Below, one piece after another: positions 47,713 to 61,467 of a DNA stretch of 64,000 bases; the first letter of the stretch is position 1, and each line of letters begins with the position of its first letter. Below the pieces are notes generated by a model, which was not told where the DNA came from, made no database searches, and saw only the letters and a program-made list of their open reading frames with translations. Source of the DNA: Seriola aureovittata (lineage: Eukaryota; Chordata; Actinopteri; Carangiformes; Carangidae); contig NC_079387.1 of assembly GCF_021018895.1 (NCBI RefSeq), positions 6,296,083-6,360,082 of the forward strand, in the 5' to 3' direction. A program made the translations under genes and the position numbers.

Positions 47713-47799
<87 letters not shown>
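47711..47799. repeat. Compound (CAGA)n-(CA)n microsatellite
   Basis: About eleven CAGA units running into about 22 CA units, the same compound design as 4528-4594. Confidence 0.95.
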
Positions 47800-47801
<2 letters not shown>

Positions 47802-48469
47802 TCACTCATCGGTCGTGTTATCAAAAGACAAGATGGTCAGTGGGGAAGTTTTGTTTAAAGTCTGCGGGGGATTTGCACTGTTTTGCGCCTAGTGTGTTAT
47901 TATGGATGAAAAGTACGTGTGTGATGATGTGTGTCTGCTTGACCCTTGACCCCAGCCTGTCTTTGTGTGTAGAGCTCAGCAGACTGTGGAGCAGAAAGAT
48001 GGATGGGTGAAGGGAGGCTGTTTTCCTGTTTTGTTGGCTCACTGCGGCAAAGATGAACTTACACATTAAACTAATTGATCAAATTACTGTTACTAGTTAA
48101 AGAATGGACACAGTGCAACATATACTACAAACTGCCGTCGTGCATGAAATTTTCCATTTATTCTCTGCAATTACATACTGGAATTTTCCATTAATCCAAA
48201 ATCAGACAAGAAGTTGCTCAGATTTGCTGTTAAGATAATTCAAATTTTATGTTTTACAGGCCTTTTTAAATACAGAGGATAATTTGAAACAATCCATTTC
48301 TCTTGAATGAGATTTACATAAGTTTACATTAAGTGTCCTGTGTGAGTGGTGTCCATAAAACAGAGAGAAAATAAAGTTCGGCCTTGGTTTCCATGGGCGT
48401 GAGAGGTGGAATGTTAAGCGGCTACAAGTCCTACAGCGTGGAACACACATTCACACTCAAGCATATGTG

Positions 48470-48577
<108 letters not shown>

Positions 48578-50109
48578 ATCCTCCTAAGCTGGCACGTGTG
48601 GTGTGAGAAAGCAGACGTGAAAGTCTGACAGCGTCTTTATTCCCCTTTGGGGTTTTCTGAAAAATATACAGAGCGCCCTGGATCATCCATCAGTCTACAG
48701 CCACCTACATTGTTGCTCCAACTGCCTTCAAGACATGAATCAGTCACTCAGTGGGAAAGAAAAGACACATGCATGCTCAAAAAAGTGAAATTAGGTTGGT
48801 GCAAAATGCAAATTTGAGCCTTTGTTTCTGGGAAAAAAAACAGGCAAATAAAGGAAGATAAATATGATTTGGCTCAAGACGGCAAGACTTTCCAAGGAGA
48901 AAATGTAATGAATGAGTCAGCAATCATGCACACACTCAAAAACACACACTATGAAGTCATATCCATATCCGATTTCCTTTAAGAAAACAATTGCCACGTC
49001 ACCGCATATCAGCGTGTGAACTTGAACAATAGGGAGGGACAAGGGTTAATGACTGTTCACACTTGACGAAATACTCTTCCTGTCATTGGGCAGTGATGGA
49101 AGTTAACACACCCTCACACACAGGCATGAAAACACGTACGAGAGCACACATACTCAAAGCACATCACCATCGATACATTCGATGCGATGCTTTCCTGGCC
49201 ATGACGCTCTCAGAGGAAGAACTGTGATGGAAAAACACGGCAACAATGAGGGAGCTCTGCCCGTCTCTGGGTGACAGAACCAGAGAGACCTGGGTGGTTC
49301 TGGAGGGTGTGGGGTGAGGAAGCGGAAAGCTTGGAAGGGAGGGTCCCCCCCGCTGAAGGATCCTTTAGCTGCAGCCAGGGAGATCCTTCTGCGGTCATAC
49401 ACACACACACACCTATGGAAACACATACTGTACACATTGCTCTTCTCCCCCAGTGACAGGAGCAGCTTCCTCTTTCTCACACTCACCGGGCCAATATCAA
49501 TACACCCACATTGTGTTTGATCTGAGTCCGGGAAGGTAGCACTCTTCCATCGTTCCGAGGAATCGCCTCTGTTAACAGAAACAGTGCAGTCACGCCTCAC
49601 GAAGAACAAGTCCCTCAGCTCCAGAGCTGCAGAAATCACCAATCGAGACCACTTGGAAATCCCTCTTTTGGTCATAGGATTCAGTATAAGCATAACATGC
49701 CATTCAACATTAGTATTCTTGAATTCATTAGCAGAGCTCATGCACGAGACATGAGGTTGTTAAAGTATTTAAAATCATTCATCTGTCACTCTCATGGGGA
49801 GTTGAGCTGATGTTTTCACTAATTACATTCGACTTCAATAAAAGCAACAGTATATATATATATACATAATATTTACGGGTATGTTTGAGCCTGACTCACA
49901 GCACAGAAGACAGTGAAAGATGTATATGTTTTTTTGGAATATCATTCCAAACCTGCCACAGGGCAGTTTCTTAGAAAAACCCCGCCATGTGGTTCTGGTT
50001 TTGTCTTCTGGGAAGTCGCTGAAAAATGTGGCGTGCAGGGTGTTCACTGCTCCTGCCCGGTGGTATGTCCCGAATGCCAAAAGAATGTCTCTCTGCTTTA
50101 AGGTTCCAG

Positions 50110-50144
50110 TGATGATGAAGATGATGATGATGATGATGATGATG
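50110..50144. repeat. (GAT)n microsatellite
   Basis: About eleven GAT/GAA units. Confidence 0.9.
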
Positions 50145-51501
50145 GCCATGGAGATGTCACTCATGGGTACTGTTTCATGGCTGCTGATTGGTCACGCAGT
50201 TTGGTCATCGGAGCAGAGATGTGAGATGGTGTGACCGGTGAGATTAGGAACAGGTGGGAGATGGAGAGGACTGGGTTTCAATACTCAGCAACATACTGTG
50301 CTGATTATACAAAGAGTAAGCTTACAGTCAGCCTGGCCTTGACTTAACAGTTTTTAATGATCAAAATTAACAGTTTTTCATGTCTGCCCATTAAAAAAAC
50401 TACTAATGTGCTTTGTCAGGCACATTTGTCCGTCCATAGTTCCAGCCTCTCGTATGTGAAGATGTTGCTGTTTTTCTCAGTGTCATATCATTGTAAACTG
50501 AATATATTTTGGCTTAAAACATCATCTTGAGAAATTGTTGTGCAGCATTTTTCACTATTTACTGATATTTTAGAGGCTAAATTATTTGATTTATTCAACA
50601 GAAAAACAGTCAACACATTAACAGGGAGCATACTGTTGTATTAACAGTACATACAATATCATATCTTGTGTAAGTGAGGCTACAAACAGGACACACCATA
50701 AACCTTTCCCACCCCAGCACCTGGTGTCAATAAACTGAGGATTAACAGGCCACTCACATTTAAGAGGCCACGGTGGTCACAGGAATGCTTTTATTCTCAT
50801 CCATGGATAATAACGGTGATACATACAATAGGATGTGATAGCGGTCTATCCTCTTCTCTTTCTTCCTCCTTTTATCTTCTCTTTCGTTCTCCATATCCTA
50901 TATTCTTCTCTTTCCTTTCTCCAATTTCCTCTCCTCCTCTCCGCTCCTCTCCTCAGATGCTACACCGCATCTGTCAAGTGGGGACCAAACGTTTTCCAGA
51001 TGACACTCAGCTGGCAGGTTGTCCGTCCTCTCATCTCTCTCACTCTCTCTATTTGTCTCGCCACATCATGGTCAGAGGAAGAAGTCTATCTTTATCTGCC
51101 CTCAACTTCTGTCTCTCTCTTCTCTCCATCTGCCTGTCAGAAAAACATCCTGCTCCCATTAGCCAAGAGCCTCTTCTTTATTTCATCTATTCATCATGTC
51201 TTCCCAGCTCCATGTGGCTGTCAGTTATCCTGTCTGTTTTTCACTGGCATGATCCACTTTTAAAAGTGGGATGGCATGGGACATGAAAATACAACATCTG
51301 TCGGTATTCAGCTGAGAGGGAAACACAGCTGGAGTGTGTTACAGCTGTTGATTCAGCTCCATAAACTATTGACCCAATATCAAAATCAAAGTGCGATACA
51401 AAAAATATGTCATGTGATCCACTGTGACTGCAACAGGTAGCACACACTTCTGCCTGACACTAGTGCTACATTTCCTTTATCTAAGTCCTAACTTTGTTCA
51501 G

Positions 51502-51627
51502 AGCTGGAGGATGTGTGAGCTGTGTGCAGTCACCATGGATACCATTAAGCAAGCTGTTGGTGGTCACCAAATATGTCCAAACTGCAGATTGCGTGTTCTC
51601 TTTCTACGACTTGGACTTGGAGCTGAG
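51502..51627 (+). other. Weak orphan exon candidate with two CxxC pairs
   Basis: 126 bp, open in phase 0 at both ends. Upstream is a good acceptor (tcctaac branch-like motif, then tttgttcag); downstream is a consensus donor (gag/gtgagt). The 42 residues read SWRMCELCAVTMDTI, then QICPNCRLRVLFLRLGLG. CELC and CPNC are 17 residues apart, a zinc-ribbon-like spacing. I recognise no family, no partner exon was found, and it could well be chance. Confidence 0.15.
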
Positions 51628-53459
51628 GTGAGTAATGACAGTAACATAACAACTTATTTAGCTAATTACTTTGCATTTTTCAAGCAACTTGCCCAACACT
51701 GCCTGTAACACATCAAGCCACGATACAATCCAAGGTACAGTCCATAGTCCAAATATAAGCAAAAGGTACGAGCCAGCGCTGCGATCATTTTCTAAATTGT
51801 TTTTAATTGTGTGTTTTTAAATTGAACTTAAATTTCTAAGACAGAAAAATGAAGGAACGAATTTTTAAAATGCCACATATTGCAAATAATTTGTGATTAA
51901 AGCATTGGAAATGAGTTAGAACTGTGCATCAGTACACACAGCTCAGTCCTAGACCGACCATGGTTTGGTCTGCCAGATTGTTTTCATAGAAATTTGAATG
52001 GGGCGATGAGGTATCTGGGAGGAGGCCTCTAAAAGCAGCAACCATTTGTAATCACATTTAATAGGAGGGAGTCTGACATGGGAGGAGAAAGTCCAGCCAT
52101 GTGGGTCTTTAATGGAGAGCTCTGGGAGAGTTCATTGTCTCCCATCGAGATAGGATCTGTGAGAACCTCCCTCTGACATTAGTCGGCTGGTTCCAGAGAT
52201 AACCCTTCACACTGACCTCTGAATGGTCCTCAACATCACCGTCGGACAGGGTTTCAATGTCTCTGTGTGTGTATGTGAAATTAGTGGATGAAGAATAAGT
52301 TAAATGTCTTCCTGTCTTGCCCATGGACAACTAATTTGTTCTGCAACGTGATTTGGAGTAAATGTTGCTGCCTGAGCTACCCTCAGTAGCAAATCCAGTA
52401 CAAACATTTTGTGTTGCAAAGTTCTCAGTGACTCCACTTATATTTTTTACCCTCAGTGTGATGAACTCGCTGGACCCCAGGAGTTTTTTTTTCTTCTCTA
52501 TAATAAATGTTAAGAAAATAAAATCTGGGTGTACAGAAGTCACAGGCACAAGGTCAGGGTGGATGTGTGTATGTAATGTAAGACCGAGAAATTGTCATTC
52601 CCAAACATGAAATTTAAAGGTTCCTTACACAAATGTGTGTATTGAGCAACTATTGAGCAATGTTGTTGTATATGCACAAAAGATTTTCTGCCAAAGTTAG
52701 AAAAGCTTTGGTTATATCCCCCTAAAGATTTCTGACTGTGCTGTTTTCATCTGGTTGGAAGTGGGCGGGGCTCAGTTGGGCAAAGGTTATCTTATGACAG
52801 TTGGTAGGTTGTTTGTTCATTGTCAATCATATCTGATCAAACCAGACCTGCAGAGACCCAATGATGCAGATTAGCTGAATTTTAGTGTTTGACACTTCAT
52901 ACATAATCCCTATATTCAATTAAGATGAATACATTCTATAAAAACCACCTTTTCATCAGGCTTTCAAGCACAATCCTTTGGTAAGATTTTAGTAGACCTA
53001 CTTTACATAAGTTATTCCACTTCATGACTTTTAATCTTCCACTTTGCTCCCTAATTTAGACATACTGTATGTATTTAGACACCAAAATGTAATCAACATG
53101 ATTTACTTTGCAAATTTTAAGACATTGCAGCATGCCTAAATAAACTACCTCTGCTTTTGATACTGAAGTCAACAGGCAGCACCGGAAATTTCTAGGATTA
53201 GGTCACCTCCTACATGACTGATTATATATGAAGTCAGACTCAACAATCTGTACAGTAAGCGTGCTTGTGCATTAGTATAAATGTGTACATGTGTGTGAGT
53301 AATGTGTAATCCATACAGACAGACAGCCACGAGCCTCTCATCTGATTCAGCTTGACTCCGTGACTTTTCCCTTCGCCATTGTTACCCTATTTATGTCTCT
53401 CTCCAATTAGACATCTGGAGACGATCTGCACTCTGCATGCTCGTGTGTGTCTATGTGTG

Positions 53460-53990
53460 TCTATCAAAGCGCTGACAGTGGAACTTTCAGCAAGGGCAGA
53501 CGGGGTTGTAAAGCGGGATGCTGGTAACAGAATGACAGAGAGAGAGCTTTCCATCTTTAGCGGTTCTGCGATGAGTCAGGTTGGTTACGTTGGTCTCGTT
53601 TGAAGCGACGATGAAAGGTGGTTTTGTGACTTTGATAGTTAGTGGTCAACTGAAGGTGATTTACGCTGCCGTTTCCCATAATACCCTTCGTTTTCTTGAA
53701 GTACGCATGTATGTGTATGCTTCCTTACTCACACACATATGAATTCTTTCCCTTTTTCATTTCATTAGCGTGTGGCAATGTCAGCTCGGGGTGCCAAACC
53801 AGCGTTCTCGCAACATTACGTTGGGATTGTGTAAGCGCTCCTGCAGCAGCGAGGGCCAGAGGACGAGGTCAGCGGCCGCAGCTGTTCGCATGTCCTCATC
53901 CTGGAAGCAACCATGACTTCACCGCGAGTGCCGGTTCCGCCTCGCTTCAAAAATGAACTCTACATTTCGCAGTTTAACAGTCGGCAGTCC
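53460..53990. promoter_or_regulatory. Orphan CpG-rich island
   Basis: CpG is clustered here, most densely at 53770-53960 (about 16 CpG in roughly 220 bp), in otherwise CpG-poor spacer. No recognisable coding exon adjoins it. It may be an unannotated promoter, an enhancer or an old GC-rich repeat. Confidence 0.3.
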
Positions 53991-56088
53991 TCAGAGAGCT
54001 CCTGAAATGTTTTAAAGTTAAGGTGTTTGTATTATTTAATACGTCTGCTTTCGAATGCTAAATTTATCTTTTAAACGTTAAATATGTCCTCTCCGGTTCA
54101 GCGTGTCATTGAGGATACACTCCTTTTTCACCCCCACCATAACCTCTCATTCCTCTCCTCCCTGGACTCACAGTGATACTGTCCAGAGGCTGTGCTCTGT
54201 TTTTCCTCACCTCCCTTTAATGGCTTCTGATGCTCCCCAGCTTCCAGGATCGTGTTCCCACCCGGCTAATACCCCCTGGACGAATGGCAGAATTAACTAA
54301 ACACACCCGTTTGGATCCCTTCTTGGACCGAAGCAAATTGCAATGCTTAAACATTCTACTTCAATTAAGCATGGTCTATTTTTCCCTTGTGTCAGCGCCT
54401 CAGCCTCGACATTTGATATATATTTTTTTGGGAAAAAAACATAAAAACACAATGCCATGTCCTCGCACAGGGGTGTTTGGGTGCTTTCCCTCATGTGGAT
54501 CACCCTATCAGCTGCCTGGCCTCCTGTCCATCAGTGTGCCAGCCCTTGACTCTGACTGTTTATTTTGGGTTAAGTGGGAATTCCACTTATGGACTTGGCT
54601 TCTCCACTTGAAAGAATGTTATTGGACTTGCAGGTCAAAAGTCGATTCGGCTTTAGATGTTGGGGCCTGGTTGTATTTATTCAAGCATTCTTTGGATTTC
54701 CAAAAGGCAAAAACATGATACTGATACAGAAAAGAAGCCTGCGGGCAATGCAGAGGTTGATAATAAGGTACCCAGATTGTGGACCAGGTTGTTTGTGTTT
54801 TCTTGTGGCCAGCTGGTGGTGAGGTTGTGTGCCTGGGTAGTGATGTCGTGCCGTGGTCACTGGCATGTGTAGACGAGCGTGCAGGATCAGCGTCTGTTGG
54901 CCTGATTTAGCAGAGAAAAAAAAAAAAGAGCGCTTCCTGTTGTTGTGTGTCTGGGTCACACGGTCAATGACCTTGGGGTCAAAGGTCGACTTCCTGTGAG
55001 GGTCCTGTCTGGCTGAGTTACAGTACGGTACACTATGGAGGGTGTGGTGTAGAGAGGACCCCTGTAACAAGTGCGTAAACAGAGGGTTCTCTCTGTTGCA
55101 TCTGTCAACACACTCTCCAAGTGTGGATGAGGAAGATTGATGAGAGGAAGTCGCTAGAGCCGTTGGCAAACTGTGTCATTCACCCCTGTGAAAACGGCCC
55201 GGTGCACTCTGACACACTGACACACTGACAGACTGACACACTCACGCATACAACCCACAGGCTCCGTGCACACTCTGGACACAGATAAATCATTGTGAGC
55301 AGCCCAGGACAGTGAGCTTTTGGAGAAGTAGGTCAGTGCCCGCGGGCAGCGGCCAGCCTGCCAATATAGCACCAGAATGACCAGAACAGCCCAAAACATC
55401 CTATTGGATGGCATTTAAAAACTGTGCTCAAAACAGGAAATCACAGGATGAGGGAACGACATGACAAACTTAATGCAAATACACACACAATCTCTGACTC
55501 AGCTCGTGCCATTCAGTGACTACAGAAGCGCACACACACGCAGACCCAGACATGTAATCATTATCTCATTACATACGGTACAAACCAAACACCAGGGCAG
55601 CAACATGGTTCATGTCAGCAAGACATTTAACATCAACAACGTCAACGGCTGTGCATATGTGCAGGTCACATGGTGCGCTCTGCACATGTCTTTATCAGCT
55701 CTGACATGCCGTCGCACTTCTACATCGGCTGAGCGTCTCGTACACTCTTACACATGTCAGAAGGCATTTGTGGATGAAGCCACGACAAAGTCCTGTTTTG
55801 TAAAGTGTCAGCAGCGATGCAGCTCAAACACTCATAAGAAAAGACTGAAAAGCTTTTAAAATGACACTGATTTCAATGGGGATGTTTTGAGGACGCTAAC
55901 CTTAAATACACGTGAGTGTGAAGACACAGACACAAGATGTTTTACCCGAAGGAGCTTGAAACACTGACTCATGAAGTCACGTGTACATGTGTGTGTGTAT
56001 AAATAAATCATACATAGAGTATAAGTGCTGAAAAGGTAACCTGTGTTCAACAACACGTGCCTGGTCCGAGAGGTTAAAAACATACAGT

Positions 56089-56182
56089 ACACACACACAC
56101 ACACACACATGCACACACACACACATGCACACACACACACATGCACACACACACACACACACACACATGCACACACACACAC
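56089..56182. repeat. (CA)n array with regular ATGC interruptions
   Basis: catgca interruptions at about 56108, 56124, 56140 and 56166 divide the array into units of about 16 bp, the last one longer. Confidence 0.9.
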
Positions 56183-57090
56183 CCTGCAGGTGGAAAAACT
56201 GAGAATTCACCACACACTGTTGAATCCTAACTATTTAAATACCACGGAAAAATGGGAATGTAATGGAATTTGTCATCTGTCACAGAGTCAGATCCATCAT
56301 CTGAGGTCATTCACTGTGAACTACAGAACAATGCTCTGAAAACAGCAGGAGTCCACATCACTTCTGCTCAAGATCTTGATGCTCCGCGGGAGTCGGGTAT
56401 AATTTATTTAAGGATTACAGAAGCTGTGCAAGTGAAAACTGTTGCTGAAATCATGTTTAAAAAGACAGTGTTAATGATTTACTACCTCACTCTTGCCTTA
56501 TCTTTGCTCGTTCTTGACCTGTCTACCTTTCTTCTCCTCCTCCTCCTTTCTCCCCATTTCTTAAGCTGTTTTGAAGTCAAGTGTTCTTACTTTCCCCTCT
56601 CCTTCCCTCTCATCTGCTTTCAAAGAGATCGAATGAACGTTCAGAGGCTGGAATGTGTTTTTGTGACCCATATTCCTCAACAGAAAGTGCGTGTAAGACG
56701 AGTGAAGAGGGCACACCTGCTGACTTGCCCGTGTACTGCGCAGCGTGCGCTCACACTGATTCCAAAACTCTCTTCTCCTACTTTTCCCTTTCTCTCTTAT
56801 CCTTTTGACTTGAACTTTTCCATTGTCATATTTCTGTCCATTTTCCTGTGCAGCGGGAAGTCTAATCAAGCAGGGAGTGTCCCGACAGATTGTTAAGAGG
56901 TGAGAGGTTAGTTGTGGCTGGCACTTCTTAAGAGTGAATGTGTTTACAATTGAGGATGTGTGGATGTGAATGTGTGTGTACACTGGACACTCTGTTTCAT
57001 CTCATAAGGAAAAGTCAAATGACCACAGGTGATATTCCCAACAATGTCCTGCTTCAGCACTCCTACTGTTAGGGACTGGGGCATTTGGGT

Positions 57091-57452
57091 GTTAAAGGAG
57101 CATTCTGTCGTTTTCTTCTTCTTTGGTTAGTAAAAAATTGGGTCATATTTTTATTGTTCTGGTCTCATATTACCAACTGAGCAACTAAACGAAGTGAGGA
57201 TATAAACTCGATGATGTCACAATAACGTCATCAGGGTATTTCTGGGCTTGTGTTTGAGGCTTCAAATTTTTAGAAGAAAGCCTGTATAAACTGGAATGTA
57301 GCAGGCCAGGGGGATCAAATGTAAAACTGCTATCATGCTGCATTATGGGAAATGTAGGATTCAGTGTTTTTGGAGTTTAGTTAGGACATCTCTTTTGATA
57401 TATTCTCTTTTAATCTGTCTGCAACACTAAATCACTGGAGTTACTCTTTAAC
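57091..57452. mobile_element. MITE-like element, about 362 bp, imperfect terminal inverted repeats
   Basis: It begins gttaaaggagca; its end reads gttaaagagtaac on the other strand. The interior is non-coding and contains gcattatgggaaatgtagg, familiar to me from percomorph dispersed repeats. No clear target-site duplication is visible, so the borders are provisional. Confidence 0.45.
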
Positions 57453-57766
57453 AAGCCACAAAGCCTCTGAATCGCTGCCAAACTCAATGTTTTTTTGTGC
57501 AATCTGAACGATCGTCTGCATGCTTACGTTCTGTTGCACTGTCACTCTAGTGATTAACTGCTGAGATCAGATCATATTTGTGTCTTATGCATGTGTATAT
57601 TTATTATATATCTCTATCTGTGTCTGTCTTGGACATGTTTTTCTAATGTATGTGCAGGTATTTAGTCTCTATCCTCCTCCTCCCCATTCAGGCCCTGACA
57701 GAGATTCCTCCCTGTCTGTCAGCAAAGCCCCATTAATTCCTACAACTTACTCCTACACCCACCTAC

Positions 57767-57767
<1 letters not shown>

Positions 57768-57844
<77 letters not shown>
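57768..57844. repeat. (CA)n microsatellite
   Basis: 77 bp CA with one TA interruption. Confidence 0.95.
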
Positions 57845-57846
<2 letters not shown>

Positions 57847-59201
57847 AACCTAGTCTTTCAGCACCTTTGATTAAGGCGTACATGTTTGGGGGCGGATATA
57901 GATTTAAAATTCCTAGAGGGACATCCAATTCAAACATGAACTTCTATGGATCTTTCCACATAAACAAGCCACAAAGTGAATGGGAAACATTGTTACAACC
58001 TGGTTATAATGATGTCAGCAAAACACTGAAATGACAGGTGCTTTGGCTTAATAATCCTCATGACATATTCGCTACAACTGCACAGTGCAATCAGGTCTGG
58101 TTGCTCCTTGGTGTACGTACACACTCTTTAACATAAACCACAAGAGCAGCTGCTTCTATGTCTTTTGGGTCTATGTTCAATCTGATCCTTCCGGGCCGGT
58201 GCCGACCAAAACAAAGTGCTGAGCCAGACAGACAGTCAGTGAGGTCAGTCCACTGACTGAGTGAATGTTGCATCCAGAAACTGTATATTCCCCCAAGCAG
58301 TAGTCACTACATGAGGTGGGTTAGATGTTTGTATTGAGTGATGGAAAATATGAGGAGAATAATACAAGAGAAAGACGTGTGACCTCTTTCCACTGGCTAT
58401 ACTCTCAGTGTCTGATCTGTTCTCCAGACATTGAAGATAGAGAAAGGAAAAAAAACTAAAAGAGTGATGGAGAGAGGAAAGAGAGACTGGAGGGAGATAG
58501 AGGTCCCTGAACTGAAATCTGAGCTCAGTTCATTACATTTCTGAAAACATATGTCTATGTCATCATGTTGTTTGTTTACTCATGTCAGTGGGAGAGCATA
58601 AATATATAATCAAAGCCTGAGGGACAGTAGAAATACAGTTGTGTATGTGGTGCTGCAGAGCAACGCAACATGAAATAGAATAATAAAATAATAAAACCAA
58701 AACCGATCGATTACAGTTGATAAAAGTGAGAAATAATGCTGGGTGAATCGGTTCTTTTCTCGACAACACAATTTTTACTTAACAGCAGCCACCAAGTGGT
58801 ATTATAGGAAAATGGCACTTTGAATTTGCCCTGAGAGTATATTTTCATAATATTATGTTTTCTATTACCTCTGAATTCAACTTTTAACTTTTAAATTTTA
58901 TTTTAAACAGCAAGTCAACAGAAACAGAAATGATCAAAGAGAAGAAGAATTTGCTTTTGTTTTTGTTGCTCATTTAAAAAAAAAAAAAAAAAAGGTAAAT
59001 CCTACCCAAAGGCATCCAAGAAACTTCAGTGTTGGCTAGTTTTCAGTACTTTTCCATGAAGCCAGTTTGGACACAACTAAGTATTTTAGGTGCTGTTCTG
59101 ACTCACAGAACCAGCAAGCGGTGGCCTCTCTGACCTTCTCACTGATGGCAAAACCAACATGAATATGCACAAAAATGTACTGCACACGACAACATTTCTA
59201 C

Positions 59202-59227
59202 AGACACACACGCACACACACACTCGT

Positions 59228-59266
<39 letters not shown>

Positions 59267-59320
59267 GTGGCCATGGCTGGCACCAGTTGATGTCAGTGTA
59301 TGTGTGTGTGTGTGTGTGTG
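59202..59320. repeat. (CA)n followed by (GT)n
   Basis: CA array 59202-59264 and GT array about 59298-59320 face each other across 33 bp, so they can fold back. Confidence 0.85.
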
Positions 59321-61449
59321 GGAAAGGCCTGACTAATCCTGTGGGACAACCTGTCTGTCTCAATGTGTAACATGAGTGATGTCAGACTACTGCTCTATTC
59401 CCACTAGAGGCTGGGAAAAGTGTGCGTCCAAGTGTTTTTATATGTATGTGTGTGCATGGTGTGTGTGTGTGTGTATGTGTGTGTGTTCAGGGTGGTTTGG
59501 GATTTGAGAATACCTCTCATCAGTCTGTCTGCTGGCTGTAGGGAGACGGCTTTTCATAGTTGGGGTGTGCAAAGACACAACAAAGCCTCAAACTGAGAAC
59601 TTGCTGACACTGCTCTTTATGTCAAGCCTGTCCAGTGTGTTTAAGTGCATTTATCTCTGATGACCTTTATCTACCTGTGTGTGTGTGTGTGTGAGATATT
59701 ATAGAGAAGAAAAATAAATAAACTGTAAATCTTTCTTTGTTACATTTATTAAAGTCTACATTAGGCTGGCATTCATAATGCAGTTTAGCTGTAAATGGAA
59801 GGAATGTTAAGTGTCTCTATTGTATTTAGTTCCTAATTGTTGGGTGGGATTACAGTTACAGCTTCCTCTTGCGTCTCTCTAGTCCGGAAACTTGGATTGT
59901 TTGATTGACAGCCACTGCACTAATCAGTGGAAGGATATTATTTTAGAGTTTTAAGTCACTTCAATAAAACTTTACACTCCTTGCCCAGTGAGATGGGCTC
60001 CCTGGGGTCCAGGAGTGAGCTGAGAGCTGACCGCGGTGTTAGTTGAAGGAGTTTGGGGGATTCCATGGGAGTAGCTGGCTTTGTGTCCTGCCTGCTGCAG
60101 CTGCTCTCTTACATAAGTCCGTTAGGCCTCCCTGCAGACATGCAAACCGAGAAGTCCTGGTCTCTCCCAGCTCTTTGGCTCAATTTTTCTCCACTTGTAG
60201 TATCTTCTTCATATTTGTAATTTATATACTTTCTCAGATACGACTCATTTAGCGGGAGTTTTTACTCTCGATGGTGCTAACCTTGTCAAAGAGAAGCCAA
60301 GTGAATAAAAATGAATCTCCTGCTTGGTTTACTTCTCTGTTCTCTATATCCGTCATCTCTATCTCTGGTTTTTTCATTCTCTCTCTATTCATTTCAGTCT
60401 CGATTACTTCCGACTTATTTCGGCTCCAAACCACTAAGCCATATGTCTATTCTTCTGGGTGCTGAGCTGCAAATCCCCATTGAAGTGGGTGAGTTGAGAA
60501 CCTGACCATTCTCTTTCCAACTTTCCCAGAGCTCACTGAACTCTATTTTTTTTTCTTGCTGGCAGCAGTGCATAGAAACATCCCAAAAGGTTATGCACGT
60601 ATTGTTTATTTTGTATGTCTGGAACAGAGACAAGGTCGCGACACAGTTTCTTAGCTGTAATTTTTTAAACATATGACTATAAACTGAGCTTAAATTGGCA
60701 ATGTAACAGTGCATGGATTAAATTTCCCTTCTTCCCTCTTTCTATGTGCAGCTCCGCTAGATAGCCAGGACAGGAGCAGGGGTCCCTGTCCGAGGCGCCG
60801 AGCCAGCAGCTGAATAAACAGCCGTGTTCTGTGGGGTGAGAGTAGGAGTGATCCCGCATTTGATTGATGGCTCCTGTGTTAGCGGATCCCTTAATCAGCA
60901 CGCAGCTGACTCACTCGCCTGCGTAGGACTGACTGTCAGTGTCTTCATTAGCTGCACCCACACGGCTGAAAAAACTGCACATCAACTTTTTTGAATAAGT
61001 AACTCAAATGTGTTGTTGTTGCAGAAGCATGTTGGTGCAGTTTAGGTTCAGTTGACTTTAAGGTGACATGAAGTGAAGTGCAATATGGAAGGAAAAATTT
61101 AAATTAAATTGTTGTAAAACTATGTTCCAAGCATCACGTTATTACTCTCAGTCAAGGTGTGGAAATGAGTTTGTAGTGATAGTGAATATGCACAACTGAA
61201 GCACAATTAAATTATCACTTTCTACTATACCTTCACATGGTAACTATGGTATGTTTAAGGTTATGGGAATATGATGAAGTTGTACTACCTCATGCATGGA
61301 CACTAATATTGGCACTGGATAGAAATCTTCACTTTCTGTAATTAATAGAATAGAGAGCTATTTTTACCTTACTCTTTTAGTGGGGGAGCCTCTCTTAAAA
61401 TCCAGTTTTACGTTATTATTTCCATGGCTGGTTGACAAACCTCAATACG

Positions 61450-61467
61450 TTTTTTTTTTTTTTTTTT
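61450..61467. repeat. T18 homopolymer
   Basis: A run of T; a G run follows at about 61612-61623. Confidence 0.9.

Noticed and set aside
49154..49741. 195-codon minus-strand ORF, the longest in the gene-less part
   Set aside because: No family resemblance, no splice or promoter context, runs through a short CA tract; a length reachable by chance in 64 kb read in six frames.
55461..55859. 132-codon plus-strand ORF
   Set aside because: Composition and context look random; no similarity recognised.
56270..56896. 208-codon plus-strand ORF
   Set aside because: Carried by a pyrimidine-rich tract (Leu, Ser, Phe, Pro runs); no recognisable domain.
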